From Methylotenera_A sp044228245 (GTDB lineage Bacteria > Pseudomonadota > Gammaproteobacteria > Burkholderiales > Methylophilaceae), in NCBI GenBank assembly GCA_044228245.1, contig JBGAVG010000003.1:62001-126000 (forward strand): a stretch of DNA of 64,000 nt. The letters are read 5' to 3'. Numbering within the stretch: position 1 is the first letter of the stretch; each line of letters opens with the position of its first letter. Shown here piece after piece: positions 1 to 7,595 of this stretch. The notes below the pieces were generated by a model. It had not been told where the DNA came from. It saw only the letters and a list, made by a program, of their open reading frames with translations, and made no database searches. The position numbers and the translations under genes were made by a program.

Positions 1-449
1 AGCAGGGCTGCCGGCCCGCGTACCACGTCAATCTGCTCGATAATCAGCGGATCTACGCCAACAGCATGGTCAAAACTTAAAGAGGATGCATCTAGCACGC
101 CAACGCCGTTTTGCATTATTTTTACCCGCTCGGCATCCAAGCCGCGAATCACCGGGCGTGAAGCATTAGGCCCGAAACGAGTGGCAGAAACACCTGGCAG
201 GCCGTTCAAGGTTTCTCCCAGCGTGCCTTCGCGGCGCAGGCTTAACTCCCGGCCATTAAGTACGGAAACGGGTACAACCAGTTCATCGGAGCCCGCGCCC
301 AATGGGTTGCCGGTGACAGGCACCGCGGGCAAATCAATTCTGGTGGTTTCTTCGGCAATGGCGTTGCTAATGAATAGGCTGGCAAACGCCAGAATAACGG
401 GCTTAATGGCAAATGCCGCGCGCATTTGCGGATGCGTTGAATAACTCAT
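1..449 (-). CDS. TonB-dependent outer-membrane receptor, N-terminal part (ZnuD-like), cut by window edge
   Basis: About 149 residues are visible on the minus strand before the gene leaves the window. An ATG at 447-449 follows a GAGG ribosome site. Residues 1-32 look like a signal peptide ending in an SNAIA cleavage region. The rest is a TonB plug domain, with the segments GETLNGLPGVSATRFG, PVIRGLDAERVKIMQNGV and IEQIDVVRGPAAL. The pattern of an exceptionally conserved plug with an FDHAVGVDP segment resembles ZnuD-type receptors that import zinc or another metal across the outer membrane. The barrel is not in the window, so the substrate is not determined. It lies 56 bases downstream of a DUF2946-like gene on the same strand, probably one operon. 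Confidence 0.88.
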   Translation of the reverse strand, partial: MSYSTHPQMRAAFAIKPVILAFASLFISNAIAEETTRIDLPAVPVTGNPLGAGSDELVVPVSVLNGRELSLRREGTLGETLNGLPGVSATRFGPNASRPVIRGLDAERVKIMQNGVGVLDASSLSFDHAVGVDPLIIEQIDVVRGPAAL

Positions 450-505
450 GATAACTACCTCAAAAAAATGGCAAATAGCCAGCAACAAGCTGCTGGAATG
501 ATGTG

Positions 506-820
506 CTAGATGCGGATAGTTTGAGGTGGCGCGCGCGCCGCGTAAGCGATGTGAAGATAAGATGAATAGTGGAAGTAATTGCTGACAGTGTTGATAAAGC
601 TGGCGCATATTACCGGTAATACAAAGGGTTGCGACGCGATGCCGCCTGCCACTTTGGCAAAGCTGATACATTGCGGACATTGCTCGCCATGAGTGTTTTT
701 ATCCTGCTGGCTTTGCTTGGTGATGTCTGTGGCATGGCTGATTTCGTGCGTGGCCGCGCCTATTTGCACGAAAGCAAATAAGAAAATCAAAACAAAATGA
801 ACGGCAAAACGCTTAAACAT
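506..820 (-). CDS. Small exported DUF2946-like protein
   Basis: This encodes 104 residues. An N-terminal hydrophobic signal segment (about residues 5-23) is followed by a His/Cys-bearing stretch (HEISH, then EQCPQC), a second hydrophobic region and a C-terminal ARAPP motif typical of DUF2946 proteins. DUF2946-type proteins are often found next to copper or zinc TonB receptors. Here the gene sits directly upstream of such a receptor on the same strand, which suggests a role in periplasmic metal handling. The function is not known. The family call rests on the ARAPP tail and the CxxC/His content only. Confidence 0.65.
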   Translation of the reverse strand: MFKRFAVHFVLIFLFAFVQIGAATHEISHATDITKQSQQDKNTHGEQCPQCISFAKVAGGIASQPFVLPVICASFINTVSNYFHYSSYLHIAYAARAPPQTIRI

Positions 821-863
821 GCTTTTTAAGATAACAGAAAATCACAACAAATAGAAGAATATG

Positions 864-1745
864 CTATTTTTTCTTGGCTCTAGGATGTGCAGCGTCGTAG
901 GTTTTGCTTAGATGCTGGAAATCGAGATGCGTGTACACCTGCGTGGTGCTGATGTTGGCATGCCCCAGCATCTCTTGCACGGCGCGCAAATCGCCGCTGG
1001 ATTGCAGTACGTGCGTGGCAAAACTGTGGCGCAGCATATGCGGATGCACAGAGGAGTCAATACCTTGCTTAATTGACCATTCTTTGAGCCGGTATTGAAT
1101 GTTTCGCGCTGAAATTCGTCTGCCCTGCAGTCCAATAAACACGGCCTTCTCAGAGGGGTTGTTTATTAGTATTTGCGAGCGGGTTTGTAACCACTTTTGA
1201 ATGGCATCTATCGCGTGACTACCCAGCGGCACGATGCGCGTTTTGTTGCCTTTGCCGGTCACTATTATGGTGCCTTCAGAAAAATCCAGCACATCCATGT
1301 TCAGGTTTACTACTTCGCTTAGCCGCAAGCCAGACGAATAAAATAGCTCCAAAATCGCATGGTCGCGAATGCCTAATACGTCATCATCGCTAATATCCAC
1401 CAGCTTCACCGCTTGTTCGATGGATAATGCCTGCGGCAAGGTTTTAGGTGATTTTGGCGCACGCAAGCCGATAACGGGATTATTGGTAAAGCCCTTGCGA
1501 TTGACCAGGAAGTCAAAAAATCCGCGCCAGCTTGAGAGCATGCGCGCGATGCTCTTGCCGCCCAGGCCCTTGCTGTGCAGGTTGGCGATAAAGCGGCGGA
1601 TGTGGTTGGTTTGCAGTTCGTTTAGCGCTGTGGAATGAGCCAATTTGATAAGCTGTGTAATATCTCTGGCGTAATTCTCGCGGGTGAGCGGGCTTAAGCC
1701 GCGCTCAAAGTTTAAAAATTCCAAATATTCTTTTAATAATTCCAC
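864..1745 (-). CDS. xerC: Tyrosine recombinase XerC
   Basis: The protein has 293 residues, the usual XerC length. An N-terminal SAM-like core-binding domain (1-90) precedes the catalytic domain. The catalytic set is visible: R141 (GLRLSEV), K165 (GKGNKTR), H236 and R239 (HMLRHSFATH), H262 (LGHANIS) and nucleophile Y271 (QVYTH). XerC with XerD resolves chromosome dimers at dif during division. The start is a GTG five bases after the DUF484 stop. The ATG at 1745-1747 is out of frame. The dapF-DUF484-xerC order is the classic proteobacterial cluster, which supports XerC rather than XerD or a phage integrase. Confidence 0.95.
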   Translation of the reverse strand: MELLKEYLEFLNFERGLSPLTRENYARDITQLIKLAHSTALNELQTNHIRRFIANLHSKGLGGKSIARMLSSWRGFFDFLVNRKGFTNNPVIGLRAPKSPKTLPQALSIEQAVKLVDISDDDVLGIRDHAILELFYSSGLRLSEVVNLNMDVLDFSEGTIIVTGKGNKTRIVPLGSHAIDAIQKWLQTRSQILINNPSEKAVFIGLQGRRISARNIQYRLKEWSIKQGIDSSVHPHMLRHSFATHVLQSSGDLRAVQEMLGHANISTTQVYTHLDFQHLSKTYDAAHPRAKKK

Positions 1746-1749
1746 ATTT

Positions 1750-2397
1750 TTAGTCTAAGTATCGCGATAATGCCGCACTTAAAATCTCGCCAATTTTTGT
1801 GAGGAAATCAGTGCCCATTTCGGCATAAAAACGGCTGGCATCATCGCTGGCAAGCGCCAAAAAACCAATGGTTTGTTGCAGATGCAAGGGAATCAGCGCG
1901 ACTGAACCTGCAGGCTCAATAAACCAGTCCTCGGCCACAATCTCAGGCTGCGTACCGCAATAAGGCTTGGTAAGTGCGGTAACCCATGTTTTGGCTTCAT
2001 CAGATACTTCGCTAAAGACCAGATTAGCATGGTTAGCCGGGTCGAGCGGTCTGGCCCAGATACGCAAGCAGGTATCCGCCAGATCAAAGTGTTCGGGCAG
2101 GAGTGCGCTGACTAATTGCTCAATCTCATCAAAACTTCTGGCTTTGTGCAACTCGACATTCAGCGCGTGAATTTTATTGGCAATAGCGTCGTTATCTTTG
2201 GCATTAAGCACCAGTTCAGCAAAACGCTCTTCCAAAGCGTTGATTTTGTCACGTTGTGCCAGTTGCTGGCGTTCGGCCAATGAAATCGTGCCGCTGCCAT
2301 GTGGGCTGGGCAGGTGAATTTCTGCAAGCAAACTGGCATTCTGTTCAAAAAATTCCGGATGATTTTTTAGGTAGTTTTTGATTTCATCGTCTTGCAT
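1750..2397 (-). CDS. DUF484 family protein
   Basis: This is a 215-residue cytoplasmic protein. It begins with a short helical segment (FLKNHPEFF-like, residues 8-20) typical of DUF484, then a coiled-coil stretch, then a GAF-like alpha/beta region (about 80-210). No catalytic motif is visible and the biochemical role is unknown. It lies between dapF and xerC with short gaps (27 and 4 bases), a conserved position for this family in proteobacteria. ATG start at 2395-2397. Confidence 0.9.
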   Translation of the reverse strand: MQDDEIKNYLKNHPEFFEQNASLLAEIHLPSPHGSGTISLAERQQLAQRDKINALEERFAELVLNAKDNDAIANKIHALNVELHKARSFDEIEQLVSALLPEHFDLADTCLRIWARPLDPANHANLVFSEVSDEAKTWVTALTKPYCGTQPEIVAEDWFIEPAGSVALIPLHLQQTIGFLALASDDASRFYAEMGTDFLTKIGEILSAALSRYLD

Positions 2398-2424
2398 GTG
2401 AGTCCCTGTTTTTTAACCATATTT

Positions 2425-3255
2425 TTAAATTTGAATTTCGCCTTCAAACACAATTTCCGCCGGGCCTGTCATCAGGACGGGCTGGACTTCATCCTGCCAT
2501 TCAATGTTGAGCTTGCCACCGCGTGTGTGAACCAGCACGGGCGATTGTAACAGCCCAAGCTGAATGCCGCTGACGACCGCAGCGCAGGCCCCGGTACCGC
2601 AAGAGAGAGTTTCGCCGCTACCGCGCTCATACACGCGCAATTTGATTTCGTGCGCGTTTACAACCTGCATAAACCCAGCATTGACGCGCAGCGGAAAGCT
2701 GGCATGCGATTCGATCTGCGGGCCGAGCTCGGCCACGTTCGCGCTTTCAATATCTTCTACCAAAGTCACGGCATGCGGGTTGCCCATCGAAACTGCTGAA
2801 ATAGTAATCGCTTGTTTGCTTAATTGCAGTGCGTAAGTTTTTTCACGATGTTCTGCAATAAATGGAATCTTTGCAGGTTCGAAAATAGGCGCGCCCATAT
2901 TCACGGTGACTTGATTGTCGTCGCGAAGCATCAGTGTAATAACGCCGCAGCGGGTTTCAACCGCGATTTCACGTTTTTTGGTCAAGCCTTTTTCCGTCAC
3001 AAAGCGCACAAAACAGCGTGCGCCATTGCCGCATTGTTCCACCTCGCCGCCATCGGCATTAAAGATGCGGTAACGAAAGTCTACATTGGGTGTGGTTGTT
3101 TTTTCTACAATCAATAATTGGTCACATCCCACGCCAAAATAGCGGCTAGCGATTTTTTTGATTTGCGCAGGCGCAAGCAAAACAGGCGAAGAATAGCCGT
3201 CAACAACCACAAAGTCGTTGCCTGCCCCCTGCATTTTGGTGAATTTTAGTAACAT
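2425..3255 (-). CDS. dapF: Diaminopimelate epimerase
   Basis: The product is 276 residues and converts LL- to meso-diaminopimelate for lysine and peptidoglycan synthesis. Both active-site cysteines are present in their signature contexts: C75 in EQCGNGARCF and C219 in SCGTGACAA. The N-terminal QGAGNDFVVVDG motif is also intact. It is the first gene of the dapF-DUF484-xerC run and is divergent from metK, with about 160 bases of shared upstream DNA. Confidence 0.97.
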   Translation of the reverse strand: MLLKFTKMQGAGNDFVVVDGYSSPVLLAPAQIKKIASRYFGVGCDQLLIVEKTTTPNVDFRYRIFNADGGEVEQCGNGARCFVRFVTEKGLTKKREIAVETRCGVITLMLRDDNQVTVNMGAPIFEPAKIPFIAEHREKTYALQLSKQAITISAVSMGNPHAVTLVEDIESANVAELGPQIESHASFPLRVNAGFMQVVNAHEIKLRVYERGSGETLSCGTGACAAVVSGIQLGLLQSPVLVHTRGGKLNIEWQDEVQPVLMTGPAEIVFEGEIQI

Positions 3256-3342
3256 ATCTTTAACAATTTAAACTTACAGTATTCTAGCAAATTTGCGCCA
3301 ACTATTTGATTAAAGTGTACAATGCGCGGCTCGATAGTGATT

Positions 3343-3388
3343 AACAATATTTGCTTTAGCCTTTAGTCGATATTGTTTTCTCTTTTTT
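3343..3388 (+). promoter_or_regulatory. AT-rich hairpin plus U tract in the metK leader
   Basis: AACAATAT at 3343-3350 is complementary to ATATTGTT at 3370-3377, with a 19-base loop. It is followed at once by a T-rich run (TTCTCTTTTTT, 3378-3388). The shape is that of a weak intrinsic terminator or attenuator about 26 bases before the metK start. A TACAAT hexamer at 3318-3323 could be the metK -10 element, which would place the hairpin in the transcript. With one GC pair in the stem it is thermodynamically weak, so a chance structure is possible. Confidence 0.3.
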
Positions 3389-3414
3389 AAACTTTTAGTT
3401 TTCCAAGGCGCATA

Positions 3415-4578
3415 ATGAACGAATATCTTTTTACTTCAGAATCCGTTTCTGAAGGTCATCCAGACAAACTCGCAGACCAGGTGTCGGATAGTATTTTAGA
3501 TGCTATTCTGGCCCAAGACCCAACCGCGCGCGTGGCGGCAGAAACCCTCGCCAATACCGGCTTGATCGTGCTGGCAGGTGAAATTACTACAACCGCAAAT
3601 GTCGATTACATTAAAGTGGCACGCGATGCGATCAAGCGCATCGGCTACGACAATACCGAATACGGCATCGATTACAAAGGCTGTGCGGTATTGGTGGCTT
3701 ACGACAAACAATCGCCTGACATTGCCCAGGGCGTGGATAACGCCAATGATGACCCCCTCGACCAAGGCGCGGGCGACCAGGGTTTGATGTTTGGTTATGC
3801 AGTCAATGAAACGCCACAACTGATGCCGCTGCCGATCTGGTTGAGTCACCGTATCATGGAGCGTCAGGCGCAGTTGCGTAAAGATGGCCGCCTGCCTTGG
3901 CTGCGCCCGGATGCGAAATCGCAAGTGACCGTGCAATACGTGGATGGCAAACCGCACAAGATCGACACGGTGCTGGTTTCTACACAGCACGCGCCGGAAA
4001 TGAGTTTGGAAGCCATTCGTGAAGCGACGATTGAAGAAATCATCAAGCCGATGCTGCCTAAAGAACTCATTAAAGGCGAAATTAAGTTTTTGGTGAACCC
4101 GACGGGCCGCTTTGTCGTCGGCGGCCCGCAAGGCGATTGCGGCCTCACCGGCCGTAAGATTATTGTCGATACCTATGGTGGCGCAGCGCCTCACGGCGGC
4201 GGTGCTTTCTCCGGTAAAGACCCTTCCAAAGTAGACCGTTCAGCAGCCTATGCAGGCCGCTACGTGGCCAAAAATATTGTGGCCGCAGGCTTGGCAGATA
4301 AGTGCCTGGTGCAGGTGAGCTACGCCATCGGCGTTGCGCGTCCGACTTCAATCATGGTAGAAACCTACGGCACGGGAAAGGTTTCTGATAAGGTGCTGAC
4401 ACAGTTGGTCGCTGAGCATTTTGATTTGCGCCCAAAAGGCATCGTGAAAATGCTGGATTTGTTGCGCCCCATCTACAGCAAAACTGCGGCCTATGGCCAC
4501 TTTGGCCGCGATGAACCGGAGTTTACTTGGGAAGATGTTGATAAAGCAGCTGCGTTGCGCGCGGCTGCTGGCTTGTAG
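3415..4578 (+). CDS. metK: S-adenosylmethionine synthetase
   Basis: This 387-residue enzyme makes S-adenosylmethionine from ATP and methionine. The visible signatures are GHPDKL (residues 14-19, ATP/Mg binding), GAGDQG (118-123), and the P-loop-like GGGAFSGKDPSKVDRSAAY near residue 260. An AAGG ribosome site precedes the ATG by about seven bases. The C terminus reads DKAAALRAAAGL. A second, diverged copy of exactly this tail lies 88 bases downstream. MetK, AhcY and MetF in this block cover SAM formation, SAH removal and methyl supply. Confidence 0.98.
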   Translation: MNEYLFTSESVSEGHPDKLADQVSDSILDAILAQDPTARVAAETLANTGLIVLAGEITTTANVDYIKVARDAIKRIGYDNTEYGIDYKGCAVLVAYDKQSPDIAQGVDNANDDPLDQGAGDQGLMFGYAVNETPQLMPLPIWLSHRIMERQAQLRKDGRLPWLRPDAKSQVTVQYVDGKPHKIDTVLVSTQHAPEMSLEAIREATIEEIIKPMLPKELIKGEIKFLVNPTGRFVVGGPQGDCGLTGRKIIVDTYGGAAPHGGGAFSGKDPSKVDRSAAYAGRYVAKNIVAAGLADKCLVQVSYAIGVARPTSIMVETYGTGKVSDKVLTQLVAEHFDLRPKGIVKMLDLLRPIYSKTAAYGHFGRDEPEFTWEDVDKAAALRAAAGL

Positions 4579-4627
4579 AGACAGCGCGAGCCTTCGGCGT
4601 AGGCTAACTCGGCGTAGCCAAAATACC

Positions 4628-4666
4628 GATAAGGCTGCAGCGCTTAAAGCGGCTGCTGGTTTGTAA
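4628..4666 (+). repeat. Second copy of the metK 3' end (non-coding remnant)
   Basis: Bases 4628-4666 repeat 4540-4578, the last 13 codons of metK including the stop, with 29 of 39 positions identical. Read in its own frame the copy gives DKAAALKAAAGL and a TAA stop, against DKAAALRAAAGL and TAG in metK. Nearly all differences are synonymous (only Arg/Lys differs). The two copies are separated by 49 bases that carry two TCGGCGTAG units. The remnant is out of frame with metK. It looks like the relic of a recombination or insertion at the end of the gene. Confidence 0.75.
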
Positions 4667-4754
4667 ATGATTAATAAAATCATGGTGTTGTTGAAGTTTA
4701 GATTTTGACAATTACCATGATTTCATTATAATCACATTTTTAAGTATCAATTAA

Positions 4755-4845
4755 CCGAGGAACGCTGCGAGGTTGTCAGAATGATAATCCCAGGCTCGGT
4801 TTGCAAGACACCAAATAAAGATTGGTCTTGTAAACGGCGTTCACC
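4755..4845 (+). promoter_or_regulatory. S-adenosylhomocysteine (SAH) riboswitch
   Basis: The conserved SAH aptamer can be read directly. P1 pairs CCGAG (4755-4759) with CTCGG (4795-4799). P2 pairs GGTTGTCA (4771-4778) with TGATAATCC (4782-4790) around a GAA loop, with one bulge. P4 pairs CAAGAC (4804-4809) with GTCTTG (4825-4830). The pseudoknot pairs GAACGC (4760-4765) with GCGTTC (4837-4842). The conserved GCTGCGA, CCCAGGCTCGG and TCAC stretches are present. SAH riboswitches activate SAH-recycling genes when SAH rises, which fits ahcY starting 100 bases downstream. Confidence 0.95.
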
Positions 4846-4873
4846 TAACCGTGCCAGACACGGGATGCAGGTG
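4842..4873 (+). promoter_or_regulatory. Candidate expression-platform hairpin below the SAH aptamer
   Basis: Two nested stems follow the aptamer. The inner CCGTG (4849-4853) pairs with CACGG (4859-4863) around CCAGA. The outer CACCT (4842-4846) pairs with AGGTG (4869-4873). The outer stem uses C4842, the last base of the aptamer pseudoknot, so the two folds could be mutually exclusive. A further weak pairing, CCTT (4907-4910) with the AAGG of the ahcY ribosome site (4934-4937), could mask translation. All of this is inference from base pairing. Confidence 0.4.
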
Positions 4874-4944
4874 GACAATGTTTTAAAAAGTCACTCTAAG
4901 CCCATCCCTTCTGGTCACATAGATTTCATTTTTAAGGAATAACC

Positions 4945-6345
4945 GTGACTGACTTCAAAGACTACGTTGTAGCAGATATCAATCTGGCCGCTTTCGGCCG
5001 TAAAGAAATCGCGATTGCCGAAACAGAAATGCCAGGCTTGATGGCGATCCGTGAAGAATACGCAAAGGCGCAACCGCTCAAAGGTGCGCGTATTACCGGC
5101 AGTCTGCACATGACGATTCAAACAGCGGTGCTGATTGAAACGCTCAAGGATTTAGGTGCTGAAGTGCGCTGGGCGTCCTGCAATATCTATTCAACGCAAG
5201 ACCATGCGGCGGCGGCGATTGCCGCTGGCGGCACGCCTGTATTCGCCATCAAGGGCGAGACCTTAGTCGAATATTGGGATTACACTCACCGTATTTTTGA
5301 ATGGTCTGATGGCGGCTATAGCAACATGATTCTGGATGATGGCGGCGATGCGACTTTGTTGCTGCACCTTGGCACGCGTGCTGAAAAAGATTTATCTGTG
5401 ATTGCAAGCCCAACCAGCGAAGAAGAAATCTGCTTGTTCAATTCAATCAAAGAAAAATTAACAACCGACCCAACGTGGTATTCCACACGTTTGAGCAACA
5501 TCAAAGGCGTGACCGAGGAAACGACGACTGGCGTACATCGCCTGTACCAGATGCATAAGGAAGGCAAACTGGCTTTCCCGGCGATTAACGTGAATGACTC
5601 GGTTACCAAATCAAAATTCGATAATTTATACGGCTGCCGCGAGAGTCTGGTCGATGCGATTAAACGCGCGACCGACGTGATGATTGCGGGTAAAGTGGCT
5701 GTGGTGGCGGGTTATGGCGATGTGGGTAAAGGCTCTGCGCAGGCGTTGCGCGCCTTGTCTGCACAAGTATGGGTAACTGAAATTGACCCGATCTGCGCTT
5801 TGCAAGCGGCGATGGAAGGTTATCGCGTGGTGACCATGGATTATGCCTGTGAGCATGCAGATATATTCGTGACTGCAACCGGTAATTATCATGTGATTAC
5901 GCATGACCACATGGCGAAGATGAAAGACCAGGCCATTGTGTGCAACATCGGCCATTTTGATAACGAAATCGACGTGGCTTCGCTCGAAAAATACGAGTGG
6001 GATGAAATCAAGCCGCAAGTGGACCATGTAATTTTCCCGGATGGAAAAAAGATTATACTGTTAGCCAAAGGCCGTCTGGTGAATCTGGGCTGCGGTACCG
6101 GCCACCCAAGCTACGTGATGAGTTCCAGCTTTGCCAATCAAACCATTGCGCAAATCGAGCTGTTTACGCAGGCTGACAAATATCCGGTGGGCGTCTATAC
6201 TTTACCTAAGCATCTGGATGAAAAAGTGGCTATTTTGCAATTGAAAAAGCTGAATGCACAGTTGACCAGACTAACGGATCAGCAAGCGGCCTATATTGGT
6301 GTTTCAAAAGAAGGGCCATATAAAGCCGAGCATTATCGTTATTAG
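4945..6345 (+). CDS. ahcY: Adenosylhomocysteinase
   Basis: This 466-residue cytoplasmic NAD-dependent enzyme splits S-adenosylhomocysteine into adenosine and homocysteine and so relieves product inhibition of methyltransferases. The NAD-binding loop GYGDVGKGSAQ and the C-terminal KAEHYRY motif are intact. The substrate-site stretches around HMTIQTAVL and NVNDSVTKSKFDNLYG are also intact. The start is GTG at 4945, preceded by AAGGA at 4934-4938. It is placed under the SAH riboswitch and is followed by a small membrane protein gene and metF, a conserved betaproteobacterial arrangement. Confidence 0.98.
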   Translation: MTDFKDYVVADINLAAFGRKEIAIAETEMPGLMAIREEYAKAQPLKGARITGSLHMTIQTAVLIETLKDLGAEVRWASCNIYSTQDHAAAAIAAGGTPVFAIKGETLVEYWDYTHRIFEWSDGGYSNMILDDGGDATLLLHLGTRAEKDLSVIASPTSEEEICLFNSIKEKLTTDPTWYSTRLSNIKGVTEETTTGVHRLYQMHKEGKLAFPAINVNDSVTKSKFDNLYGCRESLVDAIKRATDVMIAGKVAVVAGYGDVGKGSAQALRALSAQVWVTEIDPICALQAAMEGYRVVTMDYACEHADIFVTATGNYHVITHDHMAKMKDQAIVCNIGHFDNEIDVASLEKYEWDEIKPQVDHVIFPDGKKIILLAKGRLVNLGCGTGHPSYVMSSSFANQTIAQIELFTQADKYPVGVYTLPKHLDEKVAILQLKKLNAQLTRLTDQQAAYIGVSKEGPYKAEHYRY

Positions 6346-6375
6346 ACCTATCTTTATATTTAGGGGAGTAGACAC

Positions 6376-6720
6376 ATGAAATTACTCGCAGGATGGTTGT
6401 TAAATGCGCTGGCCTTGTTGGGCGTGGCTTATTTGGTGCCAGATATTCATGTGTCTAGTCTGATGGTTGCACTAGTGGCTGCAGTGGTGATTGGGCTGGC
6501 TAACATGTTGATTAAGCCGATTCTGGTGATTTTGACTTTGCCGGTTACCATACTGACCCTGGGCCTGTTTATTTTCGTGATCAATGGCGTGCTGTTTTGG
6601 GGGGTGGGCCACTTTCTGCAGGGCTTTGAAGTCAAGACGCTAACTGCGGGCATTATTGGCGCGTTGGCTTACAGTGTAATCTCCTGGATATTGAGCGCGA
6701 TTGTCATCGAAAAAGATTAA
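6376..6720 (+). CDS. Small four-helix membrane protein, 'phage holin superfamily IV' (PF04020-like)
   Basis: The 114 residues are almost entirely hydrophobic and fit four membrane helices (roughly 5-20, 25-45, 53-80, 88-110). Motifs such as NMLIKPILVILTLPVTILTLG and the short GFEVKTL loop are typical of the YvlD/PF04020 family. The holin name is historical: there are no phage genes nearby. The gene is regularly found between ahcY and metF in betaproteobacteria. A GGGGAG ribosome site lies just upstream of the ATG. Its function is unknown. Confidence 0.82.
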   Translation: MKLLAGWLLNALALLGVAYLVPDIHVSSLMVALVAAVVIGLANMLIKPILVILTLPVTILTLGLFIFVINGVLFWGVGHFLQGFEVKTLTAGIIGALAYSVISWILSAIVIEKD

Positions 6721-6743
6721 GAAAATAAAGTAAATATAAAATA

Positions 6744-7595
6744 ATGAACAAGCATATTCCGTTAAGTTTTGAATTTTTCCCACCCAAAACGGCTGAGGGC
6801 ATTGCTAACCTGCGTGAAACGCGGGTGCAGCTGGCCAAATTCAACCCAGAGTTTTTTTCGGTGACATTTGGTGCGGGCGGCTCAACGCGCGACAGAACCA
6901 TGGAAACCGTATTTGAAATTCAGGCGGAAGGCTTTTCTGCCGCACCGCATATTTCCTGTATATCTTCCAGCAAAGAAGAGATTCGCGAATTACTGACTGC
7001 CTACAAAAATAAGGGTATTAAGAGGCTGGTGACGCTGCGCGGGGATGTGCCTTCGGGCGAAGTGAGCGTGGGCGATTTTAAATACGCCAACGAGCTGGTG
7101 ACCTTTATCCGCCAGGAAACGGGTGACTGGTTTCATCTGGAAGTCGCCGCGTATCCTGAGTTTCATCCAGAAGCATTATCCGCCGCCAAGGATCTGGCCA
7201 ATTTTAAACGTAAGGTAGAAGCGGGCGCTGATGCTGCCATTACGCAGTACTTTTACAATGCAGATGCTTACTTCAGGTTTGTGGAAAGCTGCGTAACAGA
7301 AGGGATTTCAATACCGATCGTGCCTGGGGTAATGCCGATTTACAATTACACACAGCTGGCGCGTTTTTCTGGGGTGTGCGGTGCAGAGATTCCACGCTGG
7401 TTACGCTTGCGTTTAGAGGCCTACGCCGATGATTTGCCTTCGCTGCGCGCTTTTGGCATAGATGTGGTGAGTGAGCTTTGCGAACGTCTGCTGGCCTGGG
7501 GTGTACCTAGCCTGCACTTTTATACCCTGAATCAGGCAGGAATTATTTCCAGCATCATTAACAATATTGAGCTGAAGGCTGCCGATAAAAACTAA
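6744..7595 (+). CDS. metF: Methylenetetrahydrofolate reductase
   Basis: This 283-residue FAD enzyme reduces 5,10-methylene-THF to 5-methyl-THF, the methyl donor for methionine synthesis. The family signature at the N terminus is SFEFFPPKT, with the catalytic Glu in that motif. It is followed by FSVTFGAGGSTRDRT, LVTLRGDVP and QYFYNADAYFRF. It is the last gene of the methyl-cycle block and ends tail to tail with smg, the stop codons overlapping. Confidence 0.97.
   Translation: MNKHIPLSFEFFPPKTAEGIANLRETRVQLAKFNPEFFSVTFGAGGSTRDRTMETVFEIQAEGFSAAPHISCISSSKEEIRELLTAYKNKGIKRLVTLRGDVPSGEVSVGDFKYANELVTFIRQETGDWFHLEVAAYPEFHPEALSAAKDLANFKRKVEAGADAAITQYFYNADAYFRFVESCVTEGISIPIVPGVMPIYNYTQLARFSGVCGAEIPRWLRLRLEAYADDLPSLRAFGIDVVSELCERLLAWGVPSLHFYTLNQAGIISSIINNIELKAADKN

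Noticed and set aside
864..1745. Integrase of a mobile island
   Set aside because: Sequence, length and dapF-DUF484 context identify housekeeping XerC. There is no att-like repeat or tRNA beside it.
3496..4194. Long open frame (232 codons) antisense to metK
   Set aside because: It lies wholly inside metK, has low-complexity His/Arg/Gln-rich composition and no ribosome site. It is a shadow of codon bias.
6376..6720. Prophage remnant because of the 'phage holin' family name
   Set aside because: No other phage gene is nearby. The family is a general bacterial membrane protein conserved at this place.
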